64,000 bases of DNA from Agriotes lineatus (lineage: Eukaryota; Arthropoda; Insecta; Coleoptera; Elateridae): assembly GCA_940337035.1 (NCBI GenBank), contig CALNHX010003628.1, forward strand, positions 1-64,000, read 5' to 3'. Position numbers and translations under genes: made by a program. Below are positions 1-12,094 of this stretch, in pieces. Every line of letters starts with the position of its first letter. Within the stretch, counting starts at the first letter, position 1. The notes below the pieces were generated by a model. The model was not told where the DNA came from, ran no database searches, and saw nothing but the letters and a program-made list of their open reading frames with translations.

Positions 1-2045
1 GTTCACTCTTACGTTAATTTAGAGTACTGTTATTTTGAGTTTGTCGTTTGGGAACGTAGTTCTATGCTCGAGCAGTCGAAAGCGGCCGAACGCTGAAAAC
101 TTGAAGAATTTTCTTCATCTTCATCCAAGACTCGAACAAGATGGTCGTAGTTTGTCCAAGTCGATCTTGAAATTGTAATTTCTACATGTGTTGTGGAATA
201 TTTGGTACGTTGGTTTACTGGTATATCGGCAAGCATTATATGACTACGATATGAAAGATGGAATGTATGCGGTATGAACTGAATAGTCGTACAATGGTTA
301 CAATGTACGTCTTACATAAAATGTAATTCATTTTTAATCTATGGTAAAATGACCAGATTTTACTCGCTATTGGGTTGTTAATACTACTCATTATGTTACC
401 GTTTGAATAGTTGCTTGATCAATTTTAGTATTAACAATTAATCAATTATTAAATTACCTGTATTTCTGTTCGCACCTTAAAGTTTGGGACTCGAAACTCA
501 TCTTGTTTTTAAGATTTATATTGTCAGCTCCTACATGGGGTGTTAGTGCCTCACCATTATTATTGTGTAATTATCTGTTTATTTATTGTATACGTATTTA
601 CCATATTAATGTGTTTGTACTACACCTTCATGCCCTATTTGCTACTGAACTACTGAATAATTGAAGCAAATAAACCAAATATTCTAAACGTTATTAATGC
701 AATGTATAGTGGATTAAATTTTTTGGTCTTCTTCCCGCTTCTTCGGATTGGATGGTTTATAACTAGTGTGAAGAGAAGTGGGCTTAATGAACATCTTTGG
801 CGAAGTTCTATATTCTTCACAAATTCTGTTGATTCTTCGTTTTTGTTCTAACTCCCCGTTTCACTTTCGTTTCAAAGCGCGTTCTAGCAATTAGCATCTT
901 ATTTCGGACCACCTTATATTTAAATAATGTAAAAAAGGAACTCAAGTTTATCGCTTAAAACGCCTGACTTTAGAAATAAGACACCTGTTAGCATTTCTGG
1001 TCGAGGCACGCACGCTATGCTTAGATATTCCTAGTAGGCCTGCTTGAAAACAGTCGAATCGCTCGATTATTGATTTTTTACGAAGCGCTCTTTGCGGATC
1101 TAAATTCTCGGAGTAGGTTAACACCGCTCTTGTTTTAAACAAACGAAAACTACCAGCGCGTTGGTTCTTCGCAAACGGCCGCAAACGGTTTGGTAAGAAT
1201 GCCCATATACTCTATCTTTGCGTACTAATTTAGATATTTAGACTTGAAGTCTTTTTGGACAAGATGCAACATACCAGGATACCCCCCCCCCCTCCCCGTC
1301 GATCACTGAACATTAGCAACGAACTAAATTGTAGTTACATGCAGTTTTCAGCGTTTTCTATCGACAACGGCAATTGCCGCAACTATATCAGTTCTTACTA
1401 AGGTCTTAGAAATTCAGACTGACGCGTGTTTAATTACTCTTTTATTCAATCAAATATTATGGCTAAAGAGCGAGAATTTAACGGTTTCCAAATTCATGAA
1501 ATAAGCATGTACCTGAAACTCAAATTAGCCTCGTCCTTTGGGCGTCGTGTACATATGTCAATTGTGATATCACAGGTGTTTATCCTGAGTTGTAATCCGA
1601 GGTATAATTAGCTATTTGTGACTTTAACTCATGGAAATTGATTCCTATTTATGGTTTAGTAATTTGATAGGCAATGGTCATACAAACCTAAATTTCTGTA
1701 ACTTAGCCTTTATGGCTTATGTGTATAATTCATGCGTTATTGCGATTTTTCGGTTTGATTAAATGCCCCTATTGCTGTTAATTGTTTTGTGTTCTTTCCG
1801 CAACCCCTCCAACTGTATAATTTATATATAGGTATGCAGCGAAGCATAAAAGGTAGGTGGCGCATTATTAATTAGCTAGTTTAATTTTTTATGTTGTGAG
1901 TAACGACAAGGAGCCCAAATTTTAAAAATCCTACTGCTCAATTTTAAAGCCCGAAGCATTTTTTGCCTAGTCCTTACACCACGTTATATTCTACCGAGAG
2001 TTAAAAGAGCTAGCTTAGGCCGTGTCAATCCTTGTCTAAGGAAAT
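1..2045. other. No supported gene; repeat-derived non-coding stretch
   Basis: Open frames here (for example 30-236 and 948-1184, both minus strand) are short, have no domain I recognise and no codon pattern that supports them. The stretch is AT-rich, with a LINE tail near 529-568 and a run of ten C residues near 1,282. I see nothing else that can be named. Confidence 0.5.
529..568 (+). repeat. 3' tail of a CR1/L2-like LINE with an ATT-type tail
   Basis: The piece around CATGGGGTGTTAGT followed by CACCATTATTATT matches, in reverse complement, a segment at 61,004-61,087 that ends in a longer (ATT)n run. Two unlinked copies ending in the same short tandem tail are typical of 3' ends of CR1/L2-type non-LTR elements. 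Only the extreme 3' end is present, so the family is inferred. Confidence 0.4.
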
Positions 2046-2590
2046 GGTACAATGTTTGAAGTTTTCTTTTATATAAAGCTTTTACCACTTCTATTAGCGT
2101 ATTTTCCACACCTCTGTTTTGAAGACTCTGTCGAAGGCCTTTACCAGGTTTACAAAACATTCATGTACTTGTCTTTCCTTTTATTATTACGAAAACCTAG
2201 TCTTGTGTTTCTCTGTTTTTTTTGCGGAAGCCCCTCTGTGTGTCACTAATCGTATTTTCTATTTCTTCTCTAATTTTTGTCTCTAAGATTGACGTAAACA
2301 CTCTTCCTGTGATTCTTATCAACATAGTTCCCTGTAATTTTTTCAGTCTCTTCAATCTTCTTTTTTAATTGGCGGGATTATAATGCCTTATTGTCAGTCG
2401 GTAGATATTTTTATTGTTTGTAGTATTTCACTTAGGAACTGTAGAAATATATTCTTACTTGTCTCGCCCATATATTTCAATATTTCTGCCGTTAAATCGT
2501 CTATACTAGGTGCTTTTCCTATCTCCAAATTTTATCACTTTATCAATATTCTTTACTGTTATCTTCATCTTTCTCAAGTTTCGTAATTAC
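2046..2590 (-). pseudogene. Non-LTR retrotransposon reverse transcriptase fragment
   Basis: On the minus strand, translated pieces resemble the LINE RT block around the first catalytic region: a GFRKNR-like motif, then a stretch ending in VKAFDR, then a KTEVWKI-like segment. At the far (5') end the remains of the 'APGIDDLTAE' block are visible. Several frameshifts and stops separate these pieces and no open frame exceeds about 70 codons, so it is a dead fragment. The YADD catalytic region lies beyond the break and is absent. The clade cannot be fixed from this piece. Confidence 0.55.
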
Positions 2591-2609
2591 TATAATAGAT
2601 TTTATCTAC

Positions 2610-5265
2610 TCCAGTGGGATAAGTAACGCATTACGTCACTCATTTGACACTATTTCAGTTACGTAATGAAGCTCATTACACCACTCAGTTATGTAATGGT
2701 TTCATTACGCAACTGAGTTGTCAAATGAATGACATAATGACATTTGCCTACTAAAATAGTTTTGAAAATGACAGATCTGACATTTCTCTTAATGCACTTT
2801 TCTCAATTATAGGCAGTCGTAGATAAAATTTTGTACAATACATGTTTGATAATGCATCATTAATATACTTGTGTGCTTACATAACTCGTGCTACGCACTC
2901 GTTTGTAACTTACACACACGTATATTAATGATACTGTTATCCCACTTGTATAGTAAATAACTATTATACACAGTTTTGCATCTATTCCGAAATATGGCGC
3001 ATTCTGTAAAGCTTTTTGAAATTTTTAAACACCTCACTGTTTTGTTTTGTTTAATTATAAAAAATCAAGAGGTTCATGACCGTTTTGATACTTTTTCTAC
3101 ATAAAAATATCTATATTTTGTTTTTGACTTTTCTCCTAACATTAATGGTTATGGAGTTATGTACATTTTTAAGCATCCCCCGGATTTACTTTTTTCAAAA
3201 TATATTAAAAAGTTGAAGATGTAAGTTACATTCAAGACTGGGAGTAAGTTCCCCTAGAAGTTCTATCTTACTATGCTAATTTAACAGATCATGTAACTCT
3301 TAAAATAACAACGTTAACCACAGAATACATGTAAATTAATAGCACCCTATCGAATATTAGTTGCTTTATTCTCATAAGTGTTACAGTGGGTCAGGTTGAG
3401 CATTGCACCGCTAGATGCTAAAGCGTATAAAGCATCAGCCTCTACACCGCAAGGTAAAATGAGATTACCGACAACACATACATACACATATCGTAAGAGA
3501 TGTGTGACGTTTTAAGTGAAAGTTGATGTTGACAAACAAATGTTAAAAACGTTCATAGGTTGGAAAGGCCGAAAGCAATTTAACAGAAAAATTAGGGTTT
3601 AACGTAGGATCCACCCAACCTTGAATAACCAAAAAAGATACAGGTTCTATCAAAACTGTAGGTATATATTTTTAGTCATACTTTTTTGGGGCATCCTGTA
3701 CACGTCAATACAATTTTAAAATGTGTCTCTATCAACCCCATTAGAATCGCCTTCATCAAACTATTTATCAGATAAAATGTAAGAGCGCAATCGCAGACTG
3801 GTGCACTAAATGGATATTCTGTATACAGGGTGGGTAGGTTGTCATCACACTCACGTTAATTACGTTATTATACAGCTGTTTGAAAAACTTAAAAATTAGG
3901 TAAATAACTTTTTGCGGTCTTTTCAACTGTCGACAATAGAATGCTGTCACTTCGAAAACAAAAGACAAAATATTTATAGATTTTTTAATGGCACATCCTG
4001 TATTTTTGACGAATGTGAGGCAAGTAACCGCATAGGTTGTAAGAAGGAAATCAGAGCTAAGATGTATGTAATTCGATTCTCTGAAATCGTTAAATTATAT
4101 AATATTTTCAACATTATTAATATTTCGTTTAGGCCGTTTGATATAGAAATATTTCATGCGAAATTGTCGTATAAAGTATTACCTCACTGCCCATTTGGCT
4201 CTACTGCTTTTCCGTATTTCACTGGCGATTTCAGATAAAAGTATTTAAAATAATAGAAAGTTTGGTTGAATTTCACATTTCAGGGTAGTTCATATAAATG
4301 CGAAACTCTCATATTTTGTTTGGCTGACATTGTTTTAAATAATTACGTATGAGGTTTTACGCACCAGTGCAAGGTAAACTACGTAAACTATTGTAGTCGA
4401 AAAAAAATATATAAATTTCTTATCATTCTAAACAACACGATTTTAACTTTATACACAGGGCTGGAACATAGGAAATATGGTTCAACGGGTTTTAAAAATT
4501 ATTTCAGAAAACAAACGATTAGAAGCGGATGTCATAAATACTAACAATAAAGTAATAAATTATTACTAATAGTTTAGACGCTTTTGTAGTAGTATATATT
4601 ACATACCGAGGTGGAAAGTGTTTCATTACTCCCGAGAGGTTAACTCTCGAGATTGGAATGAAACTTTTCACCGTGGTAAGTATACTATTTTATTCACAAC
4701 CACTTTATTCTAAGCAATAATTACAAAAACTGATTTGACAGTTCTTCAAAACTGACGTTAAGCAAATAATAATACAGTGCGGCGAAAATCTGAATGTATA
4801 ACTTCTCATCCGCTGTCATGGTAACCTACTTTTCGCCCGGGTTGGGAAGTAAAAGTTGATAATGGCTCAGTCTCCAACTTCAGTAATGATTTTATTGCAT
4901 ACCACCGATTTTATGTTATAGGATATGGCTGTGAATAATAGTTATTTACTATACAAGTGGGATAAAAGCATCATTAATGTTTATGTAAGCACACAAGTAT
5001 ATTATGATGCATTATCACACATGTATTGTACACAATTTTATCTACAACTGTCCAAAATTGAGAAAAGTGCATTAAGAAAAATGTCAGATCTGTCATTTTC
5101 AAAAATACTTTTGTTGGCAAATGCCATTATGTCATTCATTTGACACTGTTTTAGTTAGCTAATAAACTTTATTACCTAATGGAAATAGTGTCAAATGAGT
5201 GACGTAATAAGTTTTTATTCAAGCAGTTGTAGATAAACTATTTTATCCACTATATCTTTAATGTC
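2610..5265. mobile_element. Large foldback element with ~350-bp inverted arms
   Basis: The segment about 2,615-2,965 is repeated in reverse complement at about 4,895-5,245. Shared landmarks include a run of TTACGTCACTCATTTGACAC type at the outer edge, GACAGATCTGACATTT inside, and TATACAAGTGGGATAA at the inner edge. The left arm is itself palindromic around a CTCGTGCTACGCACTCG core that the right arm lacks. The 1.9 kb between the arms has no recognisable gene; the 108-codon frame at 3,912-4,238 has no domain. The class is unclear: the arms suggest a foldback or MITE-like composite. Terminal duplications were not resolved. Confidence 0.6.
4588..4693. repeat. ~50-bp-arm hairpin inside the foldback element
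   Basis: Two arms, about 4,590-4,638 and 4,643-4,692, pair around AACTCTCGAG/CCCGAGAGGTT. Both arms carry versions of GAATGAAACTTTTCACC. It looks like a small hairpin MITE or the relic of one. Confidence 0.5.
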
Positions 5266-5269
5266 TGTT

Positions 5270-5850
5270 GTGCGGATTTTCGTATTTTTTCGCACTCACG
5301 GCCTTCCTCAACTCTTACTTGCGCCTCCAAGCGACTCGAATGTTGGCTTTTGTTTGAACGCACCTCTTTTTCTTGAAACGCCGTGATGGTGACTTGATTG
5401 CCCTGCGGCTTTACGGGCTTACAGAATATGGTTGTTTTGGTTCGTGGTCCCCGCAGAAGTTGCGGATCGTTGTAGCCCGGGCAGTTCTGTAGAGGATTTA
5501 TTTCTCGCGCCTAGTTGGCGGATTTGATATGGGCTTCATCTGTCATTCAGCGGCACGTTGTCCAAATTCATCTGGGTTAAGTCCTTTCGAAACTGTTTGA
5601 GCCGATTCTTATCGAAAGCATCTATGGGTATATTTTGGGGACTCCATTTTCTTTAGCAACCAGTTCGGAGCTTATGAAACACATAGGTTCAGGATTGGCA
5701 TAAAACGCTATCCCCGCGACCGAATCGTCGACATTTGCCTGGTTCGAGCTGTTTGCACCTGCATTCCAACCTTCGAATGTGTGGAGCTTCGCTTGTCTGG
5801 ATCATCACATAGCGCACAGAAGAGGCTCAAAGAAGGCTAAGATCAGGTTT
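5270..5850 (-). pseudogene. Decayed copy of an unidentified conserved-looking coding sequence
   Basis: This block is clearly richer in G+C than its surroundings. On the minus strand it gives long protein-like pieces in shifting frames. In order they are a piece with KLHTFEGWNAGANSSNQ, one with YANPEPMCFISSELVAKENG, one with DAFDKNRLKQFRKDL and PLNDR, one with SPYQIRQLGARNKSS, and one with GYNDPQLLRGPRTKTTIFC followed by KPVKPQGNQVTITAFQEKEV. At least two frameshifts and one TGA in place of a likely TGG break it. I do not recognise the family. No introns are visible across about 190 codons, so a retroposed copy or an unclassified element ORF are both possible. It sits immediately left of the edge of repeat copy A. 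Confidence 0.5.
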
Positions 5851-6699
5851 AGTGTTATTATTTGTTACTGTTGTCTTTACGTGACTTGAGCTTTTCTTTC
5901 AGGAAATGATGTGCTACTTGAGTTACGAATTCTCGGTTGAATGTCTGGATACACTTGTCGTTAATTCTTAAAAATTTGTTGGCGCCCTTTTGGCTTTGAA
6001 CCATTTGTTAGTACTTAAAGAGCTGCATGCCGTCTTTCTGACTAGCCGACCGGCAACTGTATCCAAGTAGTTATAAAGTTTGTTTTGTTTTGAGAGAATT
6101 AGTTCACGAATCGATTTGATACTAACAATAGATAAAACATAGATCGCACGCCTTGTCGTAAAGTTGTATGTTAAAATATTCTAGAATGTCTAATTTAGTG
6201 TAACAGAAAAAGCTTCACCGAACTAAATTTTTATACTCCTGCTACCATCGTAGAAAACGTATTGTATGTAACAAGTTCAAAAAGTGTAAACATTTTTGCA
6301 CCTGTTTCCTAAATAGCTATTGTTTATTATATTATTTCAAGCAGAACATTACATAGAAAATGGTAAACACATCCAAACCGCATTATTCTTCAGGATTGGT
6401 TGTACAAATACACTGTTACACTTATATTCAGTTTCAAAATAATTTTTAATTTATGCTATTTTTAAAGTTATCGTGAATTGAATAGAACTTTAAAATATAG
6501 TAAATGTTGATAGTAACCTGTTAAAGGAATGATTCTAGTCATTCAAAAATTCAATTCTAGATTCTGCCCCTATAATTTTCCCTCAAATCTGTAACATTAT
6601 AAATCATTCCCGCAGCGTGCAATTTTAAATTAGGTTTTCTATAATTGACTGTTAGCTTCCTTGTCGAAATAGTAAACGCTTTGATCGTTTCCTTTTTAC

Positions 6700-9465
6700 T
6701 TCCTTTTACGATAAAGAAAGTATTGAAATCACCCTAAAAATTCGAAACTGAGTTTTCCACAGATCTTCACGTTTTAGAGTCCCCTGAACCCAAAAAACAT
6801 GTTTTTGTTTATTGGCCTGTCTGTGTGTCTGTCTGTCTGTGAACAAACTATCTCAAAAACGAAAAGAGGTGTGGCGTTGAAATTTTATATATTGTGAGGA
6901 AGGATAATTGTTTGGCCTTACCTGGTGGCGAAAGTTGTATTAGATATTTTGCCGGCTGGTAAATATCGGCCTAATGGGCTAACTAGTCGCGAGGGTCGGG
7001 GTTCCAACTACGCTGAAAATAATACTAAACGAAATACGAAGAGAGTTTGCGCCAGGTCCTCGACATCGACTCATCCTTGTGCCGGACCGTTCACAAGGTC
7101 GAAGATAAGTCCAGCAGATCAAACAAAATCAAAGCAACGGCCAATAAAAATATTACAGCTTTATTCGGTACTATAGTGCAACACACAAAATAATTCAGAA
7201 GCAAATAAAACACAAACAGGAAAATCATCAAACAGAATCAAACAATATACAAATAAATCAAAAGCACAGCAATAAACAAATATCAATACACTAACCAATA
7301 AATCAGCAATATAACACGTAACAATATACAATCCAATAAATCAGCAATAAACACGTTAAAATCGGCAAAGGCACTGCATCAATACATTTCATATAAATCA
7401 CCTACATCCATCAAGGGCTAACAATAAACCTCAGCTGTAATTTGTCGCGAATCAAGAATACAAGTTGCTACACCAATTGGCAACACCAGTACAACTATTC
7501 GCACGCATCCTGTGAGGCACAGTGCTGCGAAAACTAGAGCTATGTAAGCAAAAAAAATGCTAACCACAACCCCGATTGTTAGCTTACAAATTAAATGTGA
7601 CGTCAAGATTTCAAAGGCTCGAAGCCTGCTGTTACGGTTCTATGATCTTACAGGGCGTGGCGGTTTCTGTTTTAAACTCATCAAGTTCTTATATATGACT
7701 AATAAAAGCAACGGCTTGAATTATGCTCCTAACAAAAGCTAAAATAACAAATTACTAAAATCGATTTTACGAATATCCAAAGTTTTAGCATTAAACTACC
7801 GTGAGCGGTTCGCTAGTTACAACCTACACCCTAATTACATTTGACGTTTGCAAGGCGAACCTCTGCAACTAAGTTAGGCGAAATGCAGTGGCCAAAGTTG
7901 TGTAATAATACGGCTAGCCTGTAATCTAGGTAAGCTAAACTGTCTGAATGTTTTGTTACGTTACAGGGCCCAATTCAAGGCGGCCTTTTTCACATTTACT
8001 GCAATCAAACGGTAAGCAAACCTAATCGTAGCATTCAATTCAAAAACACAAATATCTAAGTTCTCATATCACGAGCGTGGCTAATACAGCTACCACAACA
8101 ATAGATTATTCTACAATTACACGAGGTGTAATACGACTAGACAGATACGCCCAAATGCAATCTACACAATAAATATGATTCGACAGATATGCCCTAATGT
8201 AAGTTACACAAATAATCCTACAATGCAAATACTATATGAAATGCCTACAACTAGCTAGGCGGTTGTCACGCTAGTACAAATATACACACCTCAAGTCATG
8301 TTACATACGATTTACACATGCTGCTTTCCAGGGCCGAACGCAGGCCCCTAGCTTCTCGGAAGCACCTGGTGCGCCAAGGTCACGCGGAGCAGAAGCCGAC
8401 GTCCAACAGAATAGCGAGCATCGTGGGGAGGATGGCGGGTAGGGGATGCAATGCAAGCATTTGCCCCAAATACACATAGCACCAAATGAGGTAAGCGAAC
8501 CAATTCCATTCAACAAGCATTTTCGTGGGTGGATCCAAAACTTAATGGCAAATACTATCAAAATTTAATCCAAATTTAATGCGATCCCAAATTTAATGTG
8601 ATGCCAGATTTAATGGCTAAAAATACAACTTTTCCAAATAGATTACGACGTTTAAAAGAGGAAAACGTAGGCAAACAACATGTACGAACCTTAAGATGTT
8701 GTGCAGCCTACTCGTTAAGCCAAGCGTGCGAAGAGTGAACTTCCCATAAAATCCGTCTGTGACGAAACGAATGCCGGCGATACCAATATCAATCCCCGAA
8801 GCATTCAAGCAGGGAAACGGGGCCTCTAAATCTTTTCAACTATGAAGATGGCTACCAAAGCCGGGAGACCAGGTCCCAAGAGGAAGCGATTCAAACTTCC
8901 ACGACGCAAGACTTGCCAGGAAATGGCCGAAAAATGCTCAAAACCAGCCCAATTCAGCTTATCAAAGTTCCCAAAAATTGGAAAGTTGGCCAACGTAAAA
9001 ACTAAAGAATGCAGAGTGCTCTGAACTGATAACAGCAGTGCTATACTTTGAAACTGAATTTACGACTGATGGTAGTATGGTTGCCTAACCATAAGTAAAA
9101 TATTGTATTACTTAGGAAAATAAAGTAAATGATCAAATCTGACTAATTTATTTCAATCAATAAATAGGAAAATGTCAAAATGAGCCTAACAATATAAGTT
9201 TTGTGTACCATCTAGATGCGACAGCAAGCTTTTGAAGAAAATCGCATAACCGGAGGTATGGTGTTTACTCTTGTGATTTTTCAGTTTTTTTGGAATTTTT
9301 CAAAAACTGCTTTAACGAATTTTTTCACACTCTACATTTTTATTAAATTTTTAATGTGTATTGATGTGAGATAGGTGATTTTTCAGTTGAATATTTCTAA
9401 AATGGGTTTCTTTTGTTTTTATCCTATTTTTTATTAACTCCCATTTTTTAATTCGGCTTGAAATT
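6700..9465. mobile_element. Insertion of unknown class splitting copy A
   Basis: Copies B and C are continuous where copy A carries about 2.75 kb of unrelated DNA. The left part has a CTGTCTGTGTGTCTGTCTG simple run (near 6,820). From 7,160 to 8,300 the plus strand is A/C-rich and very poor in G, with a short imperfect direct repeat around AATCAGCAAT near 7,300 and 7,340. A GC-rich patch lies at 8,310-8,430. Open frames here, including the basic 60-codon one at 8,842-9,024, match nothing I know. It may be a degraded LTR or other large element; no termini were resolved. Confidence 0.45.
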
Positions 9466-10849
9466 TTAGAGAAGAAACGGCACTATACAAAAAATTTAAT
9501 AGGTTTTTCAATTCTTCGATAAATAGTTAAACTTTAGATTCTTAATACACATTCAGTTGTTATTGTTTTGAAAACAATAGTGTATGCAATATGAACCTAA
9601 CGTTTTGTTGCATAAATAACTATTGCATAGACGTTAAACTAAAAATAATTTAAAGCGTTACACCGATAGTCATAATCATTAGTCAGGAGTTAGTCACGAC
9701 TAATTGTAATGGCAGTCCGATTCATCTCTGATTTTTTACCGTATTTTACTGCATAGAATTTAAATGAATATCTTCTTCTTTAATTATATTTATCTGCCCT
9801 TTAGATTATTGCATTCCAAATCAAAAATAAAACGTAGTCTACAAAACAATAATATAACGGTAGTACATTGTTCAACATTACAAACCATTCAAATTCTTTG
9901 TGAATTTATAAATTGATGCAGCTGTGAAGTTAAAGTGGAAATTAATTCGGAATGGGATAAAGTAATAAGTCAATAGTGGTTTATGACCTATACAACAATT
10001 CTAAAATTGGAATAATCATAGCGTCATAAGGAGGTGCTGGATAAAATACGTTGCCTCAATATTTGTTTTTAGAGTTCATTCGGCAATTTTCACGTTGTTT
10101 AAATTGCCCTGTTTTAGTCATTTTTGAATTCGTAATTGGAATTTTATTTTTTTTAAATTTTGAAGTAAATAATTTCAGGCAAGAGCTATATTTCCGGTTT
10201 CCATTTTTGGAAATGTTTGAGTCATTACTTTACTTCCGACGCTCTAAGAAGCATTTTTAAATTCTTTTTGGTGACATTCAGTGAACGGATTTATGGAGAA
10301 AAAGTTCAGTAATGCAAATTTAGTGTTGCGAATTAGTTAACTGCTGCACTTATCTGCTTGATTCAGGATGTTTCTGCTACTAAAATCACTCGTTGGCCGC
10401 CCAAACTCTCAGATATGCAATGTTCTTCACGTTATTTCTCAATAAGCTTCGACGTTGGTGTTCAGCATACATTTACGGATTTCACTTGCTTCATAATTTA
10501 CATTTAGTAAGCAACTATCAGTTGTTCACCAATTTCATTAGCTTTGTGTTTATTTCGAATTTATGTTATATTTTCTATTTGTTCAAAATAGCAGATGGAT
10601 GGTTTTGGAGACATATGCGAGTTATTCGGCGATTGTGGGAAGACCTTGCTTTGTATGCGATAAATAGTACTATATCTATAGTCGCGTCTGTTCAATGAGG
10701 CCTCGTTGTTCACCGAAATCCGAGATTTATTTTATTCAACAGTTTTTAAAATTGTTGGGTGGCATTTTATACTTCTTCGCGAATCAATGACTTAAATTCC
10801 TTTGTATTTGCATAATCGCAGTATGCTGTTTTTTTATTGTATTTTTTGT

Positions 10850-11487
10850 TTAGTAGCAAGGATGCACATTGACAGTAGAAGTAAAAATTGTGGAAGAAGA
10901 AAGCATATGTCAAATGATAGTTGCTTATGGCTTTAGTGAAGCTGAAAAGGTTGAAATAAAAAACAATTCATTGAAGATTTAGAGGATGAAAAATATGAGA
11001 AGTAACAATGTTATAATTATGGAATTCTGCATAACAAACTATTTAGTAAATACAAATATAAAATTGACCTACAAGAACATACACAAGTATACAATGGTAC
11101 AACATAGCATAAATGAGAAATCGATCATCGATAAACGTCTAATAGATAGATGAAGCTGGAAAAAAACCATGGATGTTACGGTGAAGTAGAGACCAGATAT
11201 AGGAAGTTAATAATTTTTTTCAATTGGATATGATAGTAAAACAACAGAAATCGATAGAAAGCAACAGAAAAATAGAAAATTAAAAGCTATGTTCTAAAAA
11301 AATTCACTATGAAGAAATACCAAGACAACCTAGCAAAGAAGCTAGTGGCAAAAATTGCGGAGATTGAGAAGACAGATGGATAACGTTAAAAATGTATAAT
11401 AGAAACAGCACGTGACGGGTGTGGAAAGGCAGAATAATTACCACAGGTTTTAAAAGAACGCCATAGTGGGCAGCAGAATTAAAGGCA
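10850..11487 (+). pseudogene. Old LINE endonuclease relic, copy A
   Basis: This is the weakest of three parallel copies of an apurinic-type endonuclease region of a non-LTR element. Recognisable pieces are a TVEVKIVEEESICQMIVAYG-like frame at 10,870-10,935, then frames resembling a DFxxR...DH segment and a linker. Stops and small indels are frequent. The similarity to 34,985-35,865 and 60,755-61,715 continues through it, so it was part of the module before duplication. The RTE-like LINE of 11,488-15,284 is inserted at its right edge. Confidence 0.5.
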
Positions 11488-11517
11488 CCCCCTCAGAGGC
11501 TAACATTTTAGATGTTA

Positions 11518-11900
11518 TTCTCCTTAGCATATAATTTCGGCTTAGACCGCGTAGTATTTGTATATGAACACTCAGCATTTTCAGTCTTAATGTGCCTTGC
11601 ACATTGTGAAGTCGAGCAAAATCAGAGTGAAAGTCGCACGGTCTTGCGAAACGTTAGTGAATATGAATGCACAAACAGCAAAACGGCCAAATCTCCCTAA
11701 GCCTCCACTATCTCAAGATACTCAAACAACACGAGCCACCAAAGAGCATGGCCATCGCGCGGGTTTTTGCTCGACTTCACAAGGTGCAAGGCACATTAAG
11801 ACTGAAAATGCTGGGTGTTCATATACAAATACTACGCGGTCTAAGCCGAAATTCTATGCTAAGGAGAATAATTCGAATAACCGCGAAAGCCTCAAACAGT
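11518..11900 (+). mobile_element. Foldback element (family FB-HH), copy in LINE leader
   Basis: About 85 bp at the left pair with the right part (core: TTAGCAT, AATTTCGGCTTAGACCGCG, TAGTATTTGTATATGAACAC). The element is flanked by a direct repeat that includes ATTTTAGATGTTA (11,505-11,517 and 11,903-11,915). A second copy lies at 33,726-34,102 with the same internal core. Here the right arm is about 28 bp longer than the left; in the other copy the long arm is on the left. A GCGAAACGTTAGTGAATATG stretch matches the hammerhead-like motif of the other copy. Its CTGATGA half is missing here, and a small piece, CAGAGTGAAAGTCGCA, is inverted. Confidence 0.75.
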
Positions 11901-12094
11901 ACATTTTAGATGTTAGTACGGGCTTTGCAAACCCAAGATACCTGAGCAAATGGTCCTCCGAAAAGGGGGTTGGGCGTGGGGCCAACTACCCCAGGGGCTA
12001 GCAACCCTTTCCCCGGAAAAACAACATAGTTACGAAACCTTCATGTAAACCTCGGATAGGACGGATAAATCGAAGACGACTAAAGCTAAAGAAT

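Noticed and set aside
3912..4238. 108-codon plus-strand frame as a small gene
   Set aside because: No domain, overlapped by a minus-strand frame of similar quality, and inside the foldback element.
8842..9024. Short, very basic 60-codon protein
   Set aside because: Lysine/arginine-rich but without a family match, inside an unclassified insertion; too short to support.
10393..10698. 101-codon plus-strand frame, with a similar frame at 34,534-34,815
   Set aside because: The frame is kept in A and B only because the modules are duplicates; copy C breaks it, and it has no recognisable domain. Treated as repeat sequence.
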